This document shows, in pieces, positions 27,821-35,997 of a stretch of 64,000 nt of DNA (positions within the stretch are counted from its first letter, which is position 1; each line of letters starts with the position of its first letter). The notes beneath the pieces are model-generated. The model saw nothing but the letters and a program-made list of their open reading frames with translations, was not told the origin of the DNA and ran no database searches. The translations under genes were made by a program, and so were the position numbers. The stretch is from JAMWDF01 sp964645405 (GTDB taxonomy: Bacteria > Ratteibacteria > UBA8468 > B48-G9 > DSTR01), in contig CAZYCA010000035.1 in assembly GCA_964645405.1 (NCBI GenBank), positions 1-64,000 of the forward strand, read 5' to 3'.

Positions 27821-28237
27821 TTAGTGGTTAGAAGTTCCCCCTGTTTTCCTAACCAGTACGATTTCTCCCATCTTCATTTTTTCTTTAGAGAATTTGCACA
27901 TATCATAGATGGTGAGGAGTGCTATCATTACTGCGTGTAGTGCTTCCATCTCAAATCCTGTCCGGTCAAAGCCTGTTACTTCGCAACGCACCGTCACACT
28001 ATCTTGATTTAAAGAAAACGCCAGAGCGCCAGAGGTAATCTTTACCGGGTGGCAATGGGGAATTACCAGAAAGGTATTCTTTAAAGCCAGCAGTCCTGCA
28101 ATTTCCGCTGCTTTCAAGACATCCCCTTTAGGAATCTGGTTTTTTCTAATCATAGTGATAACCTTCCGGGGAAGAAAGATTTTTCCTTCCGCCAGAGCCT
28201 TCCTTCTGGTGGGTTTCTTTAAACCAACCTCAATCAT
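27821..28237 (-). CDS. moaC: Cyclic pyranopterin monophosphate synthase MoaC
   Basis: 138 residues from the ATG at 28237 (MIEVGLKKPT...), 8 bases inside the end of fdhD. MoaC turns the MoaA product into cyclic pyranopterin monophosphate. IPHCHPVKITS at about 59-69, TGFEMEALHAVMIALLTIYDMCK at about 93-115 and the late Lys in VRKTGG match the active site. Typical MoaC proteins have about 20 more N-terminal residues; an upstream in-frame start at 28294 would add 19 weakly similar residues, but it lies deep in fdhD with no ribosome site. Either start keeps the whole active site. Confidence 0.9.
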   Translation of the reverse strand: MIEVGLKKPTRRKALAEGKIFLPRKVITMIRKNQIPKGDVLKAAEIAGLLALKNTFLVIPHCHPVKITSGALAFSLNQDSVTVRCEVTGFDRTGFEMEALHAVMIALLTIYDMCKFSKEKMKMGEIVLVRKTGGTSNH

Positions 28238-28982
28238 TTTCAAGCCTTTTCCAGTGAGAATAAACGTTGAATCTATTTCCCCGTGCAAAACCAATCAAGG
28301 TTATGTTTTGTTTTTCTGCAATTTCTACACCCCGGGAAGTGGGCGGAGCCGGGGAAACTACAATGGGAATACCAGCCCGGCAAGTTTTTAAGACAATTTC
28401 CGCACTCATCCGGCCAGAGAAAAGAAGAATTTTATCGCTCATGTCCATGTCTTTCATGACACATTCCCCTACCACTTTATCTATGGCGTTGTGTCGGCCT
28501 ACGTCTTCATGCAAGCAGATAAGTTGCCCGTCTTTAGCCAGTCCGGCTGCGTGCAGGCAACCTGTACGAAGAAAAAGCCTGGAGTATTTTTGCAGGTATG
28601 CGACCAGTTGTTGTACTTTTTTTGCCGAAATGGTCACGGGGGAATTCTTGATTTTCCAGGATTTGCCGGGAATATTTTTCAGAGCGAGAGCAGGAGACTG
28701 TTTTTGGTTTTTTTCAAAGGCGCGGAATCTTGCCTTTTCTATTTCTACATGGCAATGATATCCACGCATTTCCATTTTTGAAATTTCGCTCTTGCTGGTT
28801 ATGATGCCCGAGGTGAAAAGCAGACCAGTGACAAGATATTTTAGGTGTTCCGGACTGCAGGGAAGATAGAAATACTTCCTCCTGTTCAGCCAGATTGTTA
28901 AAGCTATTTCTGTGGCTACCAGGTCCTGTTTTTGTATTCGTCTACCGGAATTCACCTGAACAATTTTTCTTTTTTCTTCCAT
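28230..28982 (-). CDS. fdhD: FdhD, formate dehydrogenase sulfurtransferase, lacking the usual CGxCG motif
   Basis: 250 residues from the ATG at 28982, which shares its A with the moaA stop (TAATG). FdhD sulfurates the cofactor of formate dehydrogenase. Signatures: RTGCLHAAGL (C142), HEDVGRHNAIDKVVG at about 158-172, LLFSGRMSAEIVLK, and VSPAPPTSRGVEIA. In the E. coli protein a CGMCG motif (C121/C124) lies before this block and works in sulfur transfer. The matching stretch here (about 85-120) contains no cysteine. The nearby genes moaA, moaC and fdhA support the assignment, so either C142 or another cysteine serves, or the protein works mainly as a cofactor chaperone. Confidence 0.9.
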   Translation of the reverse strand: MEEKRKIVQVNSGRRIQKQDLVATEIALTIWLNRRKYFYLPCSPEHLKYLVTGLLFTSGIITSKSEISKMEMRGYHCHVEIEKARFRAFEKNQKQSPALALKNIPGKSWKIKNSPVTISAKKVQQLVAYLQKYSRLFLRTGCLHAAGLAKDGQLICLHEDVGRHNAIDKVVGECVMKDMDMSDKILLFSGRMSAEIVLKTCRAGIPIVVSPAPPTSRGVEIAEKQNITLIGFARGNRFNVYSHWKRLEND

Positions 28983-29965
28983 TAGCCACCAATTTCGCAC
29001 ATAGCCACATACTTTCTGGTTGAGTTTGCTAGATGGTGGGAAAAAGGTTTTTGTAAAACAGCTGTCCGAACGGTAGTAAAGAGTTCTCCTTCCGGAAATT
29101 TTTTCAGAAGGTCCTTAAGCTCAATGGAGGAATCATTATGCAGACAAAGGATTAGTTTTCCATGGCAATCAACTCTCAAACGGTTGCATATAGAGCAAAA
29201 GGGTTTGCTTACAGGGCTAATCAGACCAAAAATGATTTTGGAACCTGCTATCCGGAAATATTCCGCAGGACCAGAACCCACAACTTTTTCTTCAAACGGA
29301 ACAAGCCTTCCGAGCTTTGCAATGTTGCTTAGTACTTCTTCCCTGGACACAAACCATTTGCGCCAGTTTTCTAAGCCGTCCCGGGTTGGCATCAACTCTA
29401 TAAACCTGACAACAAGATTTTTATGCTGGCTGCTGAACCAGAGGAAATCAAGAATTTCGTCATCGTTAATTCCTTTCATTAAGACCACATTTATCTTCAC
29501 CGGTGCAAAACCTAAGGCCAGTACTTTCTGAATGCCTGAAAGAACTTCTTCCATCTGGTCCTGGCAGGTAATGAACTTATATTTTTCCTTTTGCAGGGTA
29601 TCCAGACTTACATTGACTCTTCTCAATCCAGCCTGAAAAAGACTCTTAGCAAAATGTGTCAGGTGCGTGCCATTTGTGGTGAGTAGCAAATCCTGCAGGG
29701 GTAAGTTGTTTAAAACGCGGACCAGTTCCACTACTTCTGGTCGCAATAGAGGTTCCCCGCCGGTTATTTTTAGCCTGTCAATACCCAGCCTGGAGAAAAA
29801 GCTGGCAAGTTTTAAAATTTCTTTGCAGGATAAAATTTCTGATTTTCCAGAAGCAGTAAGTTTTTTCTTTCTACAGTAACAGCAATTAAGGTTACACTGG
29901 TCAGTAATGGAAAGCCTGAGAGTATCTATCTGTCTACCCCAGGAATCTACCAGAATCTCAGCCAT
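28982..29965 (-). CDS. moaA: GTP 3',8-cyclase MoaA
   Basis: 327 residues, the normal length. A radical SAM enzyme that converts GTP to 3',8-cyclo-7,8-dihydro-GTP, the first step of molybdopterin synthesis. The SAM cluster motif is CNLNCCYC (C24, C28, C31). The second, C-terminal cluster is FCSICNRLRVDCHGKLILC. The protein ends in Gly-Gly (EIGG), the tail known to be needed for MoaA activity. KITGGEPLLRPEV is the usual SAM-binding GGEP motif. It starts one base after the metF stop and runs straight into fdhD. Confidence 0.96.
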   Translation of the reverse strand: MAEILVDSWGRQIDTLRLSITDQCNLNCCYCRKKKLTASGKSEILSCKEILKLASFFSRLGIDRLKITGGEPLLRPEVVELVRVLNNLPLQDLLLTTNGTHLTHFAKSLFQAGLRRVNVSLDTLQKEKYKFITCQDQMEEVLSGIQKVLALGFAPVKINVVLMKGINDDEILDFLWFSSQHKNLVVRFIELMPTRDGLENWRKWFVSREEVLSNIAKLGRLVPFEEKVVGSGPAEYFRIAGSKIIFGLISPVSKPFCSICNRLRVDCHGKLILCLHNDSSIELKDLLKKFPEGELFTTVRTAVLQKPFSHHLANSTRKYVAMCEIGG

Positions 29966-29966
29966 T

Positions 29967-30845
29967 CTAAAGTCCAGATGCTTCTAACACTTGTGGGATG
30001 TACTTCTCCCATCCTAAAGGCATAATATGGATACCCTGACACAGATTTTTCATTCCTTTTATTAGCTCTGCTGCTATTTCAATACTTACTTTTGCTCTTT
30101 CTTCTTTTTTCGCCTCTGCCATTTTCTTGATATAGCGTTCAGGTACAGTTACTCCTGCCACATTCTCGTTCATATATTTAGCCATACCCGCAGTCTTCAA
30201 AAGCACTATTCCGCCCTGTACCGGTACCCTGAACTGTTCCACTTTCCTCATAAATTTTTCAAAGCTTGCTAAATCATAAACTGCCTGCGTCTGGAAAAAT
30301 CTTGCTCCGGCTGAAATTTTTTTCTCCATTTTCATCAGCTGAAGGTCCAGCGGTTCGTATCCTGGGCTGACTACTGCTCCCGGGAAAAAATCTGGTTTGC
30401 CATCCAGGGCATTTCCCATCATGTCTTTGCCTGCCATCAAGTCTCCTATGACCTTCAGGAGAGAAACAGAATCCAGGTCAAAGACTGGCTTTGCCTCCGG
30501 ATGGTCACCTAAAAAGGGATGGTCACCGGTTAAAGCCAGCACATTACGGATACCCAGGACATAAGCACTCAATAAATCAGACTGAAGCGCTAAACGATTC
30601 CTGTCCCGGCAGGTTATCTGAAAAATTGGCTCCAGATTTCTTTCCGTCAGGAGTCGGCATACTGCCAGAGAACCCAGTCTCATCACTGAGCTCTGTAAAT
30701 CTGTAACATTAAAGGCATCAACTTTATCTTTTAAAAGTTCTGCTTCCTTAAGAAATTCCAGATTGGTTCCCTTGGGCGGACCAATTTCTGAGGTGATAAC
30801 AAATTTTCCTTCCTGCAATTTCTGAGCAAAACTTTTCTTTTCCAT
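29967..30845 (-). CDS. metF: Methylenetetrahydrofolate reductase MetF
   Basis: 292 residues, normal for the catalytic subunit. It reduces 5,10-methylene-THF to 5-methyl-THF with a bound FAD. The TIM-barrel signature is present: SEIGPPKGTN, AFNVTDLQSSVMRLG, the QITCRDRNRLALQSDLL flavin/folate stretch, NVLALTGDHP, and ARFFQTQAVYD with GGIVLL later. Sitting six bases after metV it matches the MetV-MetF type seen in acetogens, where MetV supplies an iron-sulfur link to other donors rather than direct NAD(P)H use. It forms part of the methyl-branch set with folD and fchA, and is next to a [NiFe]-hydrogenase. Confidence 0.95.
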   Translation of the reverse strand: MEKKSFAQKLQEGKFVITSEIGPPKGTNLEFLKEAELLKDKVDAFNVTDLQSSVMRLGSLAVCRLLTERNLEPIFQITCRDRNRLALQSDLLSAYVLGIRNVLALTGDHPFLGDHPEAKPVFDLDSVSLLKVIGDLMAGKDMMGNALDGKPDFFPGAVVSPGYEPLDLQLMKMEKKISAGARFFQTQAVYDLASFEKFMRKVEQFRVPVQGGIVLLKTAGMAKYMNENVAGVTVPERYIKKMAEAKKEERAKVSIEIAAELIKGMKNLCQGIHIMPLGWEKYIPQVLEASGL

Positions 30846-30851
30846 TTTTCT

Positions 30852-31544
30852 TCATCCTTTCTGCAAACTCCCCTTGTTTGCAAGGTCAATGGAAAAATGA
30901 ATGTTTTTGCGCAGGTCAGGCCCGGGTTCCATTTTCTTATAATTCCTCGGTGCCTGTAATTCCCGCAGCTGCTCCCATTTGCCTGTTTTCTTCAGCCTTT
31001 CGTAGATTAACGCCCAGCCACAGTCTTTATCAGTCTTAATCTCACACTTACCGTTTTTAGCTCCCCCGCAGGGTCCATTAACCAGCTCTTTGGCACAGTA
31101 AGTGATGGGACAGATACCGCCGGTGATGCCCAGATAGCAACTACCGCATTGGGCGCATCTTTCCTGCCCGGGCCACAGCCCCTGAAACCCACCTAAGGAA
31201 ATTGTGTTGGTGGCTGGATACACGGGTTTACTGGTAACTGCTGCGGCACACTGTACACCAATCCCGCAGGAAAAAACTAAGAAACAAGTGGCTTTTTGCC
31301 AGTCAGATACCTGCCGGTGCAGTCTTTTAACTATCAGGGTCTTATTGCAAAGAAAATCAATACTTAAAGTGCCAGCTATATTCTTTCCGTCTTTTGCTAA
31401 TTTTTCTTTAACCTGCTGGAGAACTTTTTCTCCTCCGGTTTCGCATACCTCAGCACAGCCATTGCAACCCAGGAGAAAAATATCATTCTCCTTTTCCAGG
31501 AGATTCTTAATCTCTTCCCAGTTTTTTAGTTCCGTGTAAATCAT
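30852..31544 (-). CDS. metV: MetV-like iron-sulfur/zinc partner of methylenetetrahydrofolate reductase
   Basis: 230 residues from the ATG at 31544 with GGGGAG ahead of it; an upstream GTG-type frame start at 31574 is less likely. MetV proteins bind MetF and carry several cysteine sites. Here an N-terminal domain has C27, C30, C34 and C66, with more at C87, C93 and C99. A C-terminal domain has C130, C133, C136, C145, C150, C159, C167 and C175 (CAQCGSC, GGICPITYC, NGPCGG), enough for zinc plus [4Fe-4S] sites. No membrane segment. It lies 17 bases after the hydrogenase protease gene and six before metF. I infer that it passes electrons to MetF, possibly from the hydrogenase. Confidence 0.88.
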   Translation of the reverse strand: MIYTELKNWEEIKNLLEKENDIFLLGCNGCAEVCETGGEKVLQQVKEKLAKDGKNIAGTLSIDFLCNKTLIVKRLHRQVSDWQKATCFLVFSCGIGVQCAAAVTSKPVYPATNTISLGGFQGLWPGQERCAQCGSCYLGITGGICPITYCAKELVNGPCGGAKNGKCEIKTDKDCGWALIYERLKKTGKWEQLRELQAPRNYKKMEPGPDLRKNIHFSIDLANKGSLQKG

Positions 31545-31561
31545 AAGCTCTCCCCTTATTG

Positions 31562-32038
31562 TTACCAGAAACACAAACTTCGTTCTTCTGTTGTCAGGAT
31601 GTGGAGGAATTGCTCCAGTTTGCCCGTTATTTCAGAAAACTTCCTCTGTATTACATCAGAAAGAGCTAATCCGAATCCTGTATCAGCCGGCTGCACCCCA
31701 AAAAGATAGAATTCCCGGGGCCTTCCGTAGAGTTTTCTCGCCAGAGCCACTTCTCCAGGAAAATTCGTTTCATGAAGAGACCACGGCCAGGGAGGACAAA
31801 TTTCACAATCTCTCCATATTTCCACCTTTCCGGCTACATCTGACATTTCCACGGCGTCAAGTAAAACCACAATAGGAAAATCTTTTACCAGGGAAAACAG
31901 CCGCCAGCTTTCCGTACCAATTTCCTCACTCTGCACCGGAAGTATATTCTTTCTTTTAATTTCACGACAGAGATAGACTCCCACGCCTTCATCTGCTCTC
32001 AGAATATTTCCCACTCCTGCTACCAGTATTTTTTTCAT
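31562..32038 (-). CDS. [NiFe]-hydrogenase maturation protease
   Basis: 158 residues from the ATG at 32038 (ATGA overlap with the large-subunit stop). Peptidase family M52 (HyaD/HybD/HycI) trims the C-terminus of the large subunit after nickel is inserted. LVAGVGNILRADEGVG at the start holds the conserved Glu/Asp pocket, with VLLDAVEM, where Asp is a nickel-sensing ligand, and LHETNFPGE supplying the His ligand. Being coupled to the large-subunit gene indicates it serves that enzyme. No hyp genes for the NiFe site are in the window. Confidence 0.92.
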   Translation of the reverse strand: MKKILVAGVGNILRADEGVGVYLCREIKRKNILPVQSEEIGTESWRLFSLVKDFPIVVLLDAVEMSDVAGKVEIWRDCEICPPWPWSLHETNFPGEVALARKLYGRPREFYLFGVQPADTGFGLALSDVIQRKFSEITGKLEQFLHILTTEERSLCFW

Positions 32039-33576
32039 AGACACGGATAAACTTTTTTCCCTTTCAGATGTTTGTGGTTAACAATTTGTACCGCACAGGC
32101 TAAACAGGGGTCAAAAGACCGGATGATTCTTGTAACTTCCACGGGGTTATTCTGGTCCTTAATTTTTGTGCCCATAATTGCCTGTTCCAGAGGACCTGGA
32201 TTTCCCTGTTCATCCCGCGGAGATGCATTCCAGGTAGTGGGTGAAATCACCTGGTAATGAGCAATTTTTTTGTCTTTTATTTTAATCCAGTGGCCTACAG
32301 CACCCCGTGCTCCTTCTGTTAAACCGGCCCCTGCACTTTCTAAAGGTATCTCGTATTCGGTGTAAAAAGGCTGGTTTGGTTCAATGGAGAGAAGCCATTT
32401 TTCTACTTCCCTTACCAGCACGCGGCTTTCTATGGCACGGCAAAGATGTCTGCCCAGCACAGAATATAAACTGTTGATATTGATTTGGAGAGTTGTCAGA
32501 GCCATGTCCAGTTCATGGCGCCAGGTTTCACGTGCCCATTTATACCCGAGCAAAACTCGCGCCAGAGGACCTACTTCGTATACCTTTCCCTGATATCTTG
32601 GACTTTTCAGCCAGGAGTACCCTTCTGGTTTTGAGTAGTCAGGCAGGGGAAATTTTTCTGCTGGATTATACCTTGCACCTTCATACCAGGAGTGTTTTAC
32701 ATCTTCTGTGATGTCTTCTACCTTTAACTCTTCAGGTTCCTGTTTTTCTGCAGCCAGCACCCCGGCTGGCTGGAATCTTACCCAGCCCTGTTCTGTTTTT
32801 TCAGGAAAAATACCATAAGACAACAGATTTTTGCATCCCGGGCCAACTGACCAGTACTCCGGGTAGTATTTCGTTAAATCAACTATATCCTGCCAGTAGG
32901 AAAAATAAATAAACTCTTTTACCTCTTTTATCTTCCCGAGATAACTTTCAATTTTTCCTGCATCTACTGCCTGGGTTACACCTCCAGGTATTGTTCCACA
33001 CTGGTGCGGCATTTTCCCGCCAAAGATAGCCAGTGCTTCCTGAGCAATCCTTCTTATTTCCAGAGCTTTTAAATAGTTCTGGACCATACGCTGGTTTACT
33101 TCATCCGGTAGTCTGAAATCTTCCTCCCGGGGCATGAAAGGTCCTTTTTCCTGGCGGGTGAGAAAATCCGAGACTAAATCCAGTTCAGCGCTAATTCCTT
33201 TGCGGACTCTTGCTATGTCAATATAGTCCAGTAAAGAAAGATGGTAAAAATGCAGCACGGCATTATGAATATGATTGGTGGCATGGATGATATTGCGGAC
33301 CAGCCAGGCATTAGGGGGAATCTTATCCGTGATGCCAAAGGCGCTGTCCAGACACATAGTGGAAGCTGTGGCATGGGCAATTGGACACACCCCGCAGATG
33401 CGCTGGGTTATTTGATTAGCATCCCTTGGGTCCCGGCCTAACAAAATCTGTTCAATTCCCCGGTAAAGCATGCCGCTGGCCCGGCAATCTTTTACCACTG
33501 CATCCTCGATTTCCACCTCCACTTTTAGATGACCTTCTATTCTGGTAACCGGATCAATAACAAGCTTGTTACTCAT
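32035..33576 (-). CDS. [NiFe]-hydrogenase large subunit
   Basis: 513 residues from the ATG at 33576, preceded by a strong GGAGGAG and overlapping the small-subunit stop (ATGA). It holds the NiFe(CN)2CO site that splits or makes H2. Ligand pairs: RICGVCPIAHATAS (C61, C64) and DPCLACAVQ (C491, C494). The opening IDPVTRIEGHLKVE and the TEGARGAVGHWI region are typical. The usual His or Arg three residues after the last Cys, which marks the protease cut, is Gln497 here. Cleavage there would remove a 16-residue tail. With a small subunit lacking an export signal, it should stay in the cytoplasm. The group is not certain (1- or 2-like). Confidence 0.95.
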   Translation of the reverse strand: MSNKLVIDPVTRIEGHLKVEVEIEDAVVKDCRASGMLYRGIEQILLGRDPRDANQITQRICGVCPIAHATASTMCLDSAFGITDKIPPNAWLVRNIIHATNHIHNAVLHFYHLSLLDYIDIARVRKGISAELDLVSDFLTRQEKGPFMPREEDFRLPDEVNQRMVQNYLKALEIRRIAQEALAIFGGKMPHQCGTIPGGVTQAVDAGKIESYLGKIKEVKEFIYFSYWQDIVDLTKYYPEYWSVGPGCKNLLSYGIFPEKTEQGWVRFQPAGVLAAEKQEPEELKVEDITEDVKHSWYEGARYNPAEKFPLPDYSKPEGYSWLKSPRYQGKVYEVGPLARVLLGYKWARETWRHELDMALTTLQININSLYSVLGRHLCRAIESRVLVREVEKWLLSIEPNQPFYTEYEIPLESAGAGLTEGARGAVGHWIKIKDKKIAHYQVISPTTWNASPRDEQGNPGPLEQAIMGTKIKDQNNPVEVTRIIRSFDPCLACAVQIVNHKHLKGKKVYPCL

Positions 33577-34412
33577 TTTTCTCCTCCACGAAGTTCCGGT
33601 GCCTGACACCTGGAGAAACAGGGAGCCATCCCGTCAGGAAAATCCGGCTCCACGCACCCAAAGCAAGGTGCACCGTTTCTTATAAGCCAGTTGGCGCCTC
33701 CGTTCCACTGTCTTAAAGGACAATCTGAATTAGTAAAAGGACCTTTGCATCCAAGAAGGTAGAGGCATCCTTCGTCAGTGAATTTAAGGGCGAATTTCCC
33801 TTTATCAAAATAAGGACGGCGGGGACAATTTTCATGAATCAGTTTCCCATAAAAATCTATGGGTCGGTTAATGTCGTCAAGGTTCAACGGTAGAGCTGCC
33901 ATGATCTTTGCCACTGTGCCGAAGAACCAGTCCGGGTGAGGTGGACACCCCGGCAGGTTAATCAGAGTTTTCTGGATATTATGTAGCTTCATAATTCTGC
34001 CTACCCCCTGACAGCCAGTGGGATTAGGAGAAGCAGCAAAAATTCCGCCGAAACAAGCACAGGTACCAAGGGCAACAACAGCCTGGGCTGCCTGTGATAA
34101 CTCTAAAATCCAGTCCAGAAAGGTACGTTCTCCTACCTTTCCGTACACACCCCGGTCTGCAGTAGGAATTGCACCTTCTACCACAAGGAGAAAATCTTTT
34201 TTTACTTCCTCTGTTTTCAAGATTTCGATTACCTTTTCTCCTGAGCCAGCCATCACCGTGGGCTGAAAAGTCAGGGAAACATACTTGCCGGGTACAATTG
34301 AATCCAGCAGCAAGTTCTTAATTTTGAAGGAGGCTGAATTCAGCAGTGATATTGTACAGCCGGTACAGGATGAAGCCTGAAACCATACAACCTTAAGCGC
34401 TTTTTCTTCCAT
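33573..34412 (-). CDS. [NiFe]-hydrogenase small subunit, no export signal
   Basis: 279 residues with AAGGTGG before the ATG. The three-cluster relay is visible: proximal [4Fe-4S] C16, C19, C118, C156; distal H193, C196, C216, C222; medial C231, C250, C253, the three-Cys arrangement of a [3Fe-4S] site as in respiratory and uptake types. Unlike most proteins of that kind it starts directly with KVVWFQASSCTGC: no twin-arginine signal and no C-terminal membrane helix. So it should be a soluble cytoplasmic enzyme whose partner must dock at the distal cluster. The nearest candidate partners by gene order are MetV-MetF. Confidence 0.94.
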   Translation of the reverse strand: MEEKALKVVWFQASSCTGCTISLLNSASFKIKNLLLDSIVPGKYVSLTFQPTVMAGSGEKVIEILKTEEVKKDFLLVVEGAIPTADRGVYGKVGERTFLDWILELSQAAQAVVALGTCACFGGIFAASPNPTGCQGVGRIMKLHNIQKTLINLPGCPPHPDWFFGTVAKIMAALPLNLDDINRPIDFYGKLIHENCPRRPYFDKGKFALKFTDEGCLYLLGCKGPFTNSDCPLRQWNGGANWLIRNGAPCFGCVEPDFPDGMAPCFSRCQAPELRGGEK

Positions 34413-34431
34413 TTTTCCACCTTTTTAAAAA

Positions 34432-35283
34432 TTAAAGTTTGCCTGCTGCCAGGACTGCATTACGCAGAAGAATTGCTGTGGTTACCGGTCCCACTCCACC
34501 TGGCACCGGCGTAATCCAGCTGGCACGAGCCTGGGCTGTTTCAAATTCGACATCACCTACAATTTTATCTCCCACCCGGTTGATGCCCACATCAATAACA
34601 ATAGCGCCTTCTTTAATCCAGTTGCCTGGAATCAGGTTGGCTTTGCCCACTGCTACTATAAGAATCTCAGCCCGGCGTACATGAGATTCTAAATTTCCCT
34701 TCTGGCTGGTAGCAATGTGACAGATAGCCAGTGTAGCAAACTTATCTACCAGAAGCATGCTTACTGGTTTACCCACTATGTCACTGTGACCAACCATGAC
34801 CACTTCCTTCCCGTACAAATCTACCCGGGTATATTCAATTAGTTCTTTCACTGCTAAAGCTGTGCAGGGAGCCAGCCCCGGTCTTCCGTAGATAATCCAG
34901 CCCATATTGGTAGGGTTTACCCCCTCCACATCCTTTTCCGGACTGATAAAAGATTGCACCTTCCTTACGTCAATTCCTTGAGGTAATGGCAGCTGAAGAA
35001 TAATTCCCGTAACAGTGCTGTCAGCATTCAAAGCCTGCAAGGTGGAAATTAACTCTTTTTCCCCTGTTTCTGCAGGCAACTGCTTCAAACTGTAGTTAAT
35101 GCCCAGTTTTTCACAGCTTTTTGCCTGAGCTTTAACGTAAACAGCTGAAGCAGGGTTATCACCAAGCTGTACAGCGACCAGCTTCGGTGTAATTCCTCTA
35201 ACTTTTAATTCCTGAAGTTTTTCTTTAACTTCTTCCTGGATACGGGCAGCAATTTCTTTACCGGGTATGAGATTGGCAGCCAT
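34432..35283 (-). CDS. folD: Methylenetetrahydrofolate dehydrogenase / methenyltetrahydrofolate cyclohydrolase FolD
   Basis: 283 residues, the normal length. It converts methylene-THF to methenyl-THF with NAD(P)+ and on to formyl-THF, or the reverse in the reductive direction. Signatures: AVYVKAQAKSCEKLGI (catalytic Tyr and Lys), ILQLPLPQGID, PEKDVEGVNPTN, the dinucleotide site VVMVGHSDIVGKPVS, and the family end TPVPGGVGPVTTA. ACGGAGG precedes the start, one base after the fchA stop. With fchA in front, the cyclohydrolase function appears twice. Confidence 0.96.
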   Translation of the reverse strand: MAANLIPGKEIAARIQEEVKEKLQELKVRGITPKLVAVQLGDNPASAVYVKAQAKSCEKLGINYSLKQLPAETGEKELISTLQALNADSTVTGIILQLPLPQGIDVRKVQSFISPEKDVEGVNPTNMGWIIYGRPGLAPCTALAVKELIEYTRVDLYGKEVVMVGHSDIVGKPVSMLLVDKFATLAICHIATSQKGNLESHVRRAEILIVAVGKANLIPGNWIKEGAIVIDVGINRVGDKIVGDVEFETAQARASWITPVPGGVGPVTTAILLRNAVLAAGKL

Positions 35284-35284
35284 T

Positions 35285-35914
35285 TTAACCTCCGTGGGGT
35301 TCTGGGGATTCCTGTATGTTTAAGATTTTCTGGACAGATTGTTCAATCTGACAGCCTAATGGTAGCAAAGTTTTTTCTAAGGTCTCAAGCTGGCGCTTAC
35401 CATTTTCCACAAAACTTTTATCTTTTAGGTAGAGGAAGTTAATACCAGCGTTTATTCGGGCTGCCCGGAAGGCAGCTGTAGCTAAAACAGCAGAGATTCC
35501 TACATCAGAAATCAGGTTACGGTTTCCCTTCTCCAGAAGAAAAAGATTCCATTCCAGTAAAAGTGGGCAATGGCGGGCTATTTCCAGATGGAGTAAAGCG
35601 GATTCTTTAAGGTACTGCTGGAGGCAAGAAGATTTTTCCCTGCCTGCCTGCTGAATTTTTTCGTAAATTCTACTGTCTTCTTCCACCATTTGCTGGAAAC
35701 GGGTTTGTAATTCTTCAGCTTTCTTAAGTATTTCACCAATTTCCTTTTCAGCAGCATAGGCTTTCTTACCGGTTGTGTAATTAGCTACCATTCTCACCAG
35801 GGCTGTGGCAACTGCTGCAGTTAAAGCAGCCACACTGCCACCTCCGGGACAGGGAATCCTGGCAGCCAGTCTGTCCAGGTAATCCTTCAGTTTTCCTTCC
35901 AGATATTCGTACAT
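35285..35914 (-). CDS. fchA: Methenyltetrahydrofolate cyclohydrolase FchA (formiminotransferase-cyclodeaminase family)
   Basis: 209 residues, typical for FchA. It interconverts formyl-THF and methenyl-THF in the methyl branch. The family signature is IPCPGGGSVAALTAAVATALVRM near the N-terminus, with SDVGISAVLATAAFRAARINAGIN later. All-helical, cytoplasmic. It is the first gene of the 17-gene minus-strand run and has a good promoter 23 bases upstream, but no clear Shine-Dalgarno (TCTGAAAA). Its presence beside folD is common in acetogens, where FchA does the cyclohydrolase step and FolD mainly the dehydrogenase step. Confidence 0.92.
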   Translation of the reverse strand: MYEYLEGKLKDYLDRLAARIPCPGGGSVAALTAAVATALVRMVANYTTGKKAYAAEKEIGEILKKAEELQTRFQQMVEEDSRIYEKIQQAGREKSSCLQQYLKESALLHLEIARHCPLLLEWNLFLLEKGNRNLISDVGISAVLATAAFRAARINAGINFLYLKDKSFVENGKRQLETLEKTLLPLGCQIEQSVQKILNIQESPEPHGG

Positions 35915-35936
35915 TTTTCAGAAAAAATATGATACA

Positions 35937-35965
35937 AGCATAAAACATACCTTTTTTTCTGTCAA
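35937..35965 (-). promoter_or_regulatory. Predicted promoter of the 17-gene fchA-to-moeA operon
   Basis: On the minus strand a perfect TTGACA (35965-35960), 17-base spacer, and TATGCT (35942-35937). The predicted RNA start is near 35930, giving a leader of about 16 bases to the fchA ATG. No Rex-like palindrome is visible here. A divergent promoter for the Gfo/Idh gene lies next to it. Confidence 0.55.
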
Positions 35966-35997
35966 ATCGCAGGTTGTTTTTAACGAGGTGGTTTCTG

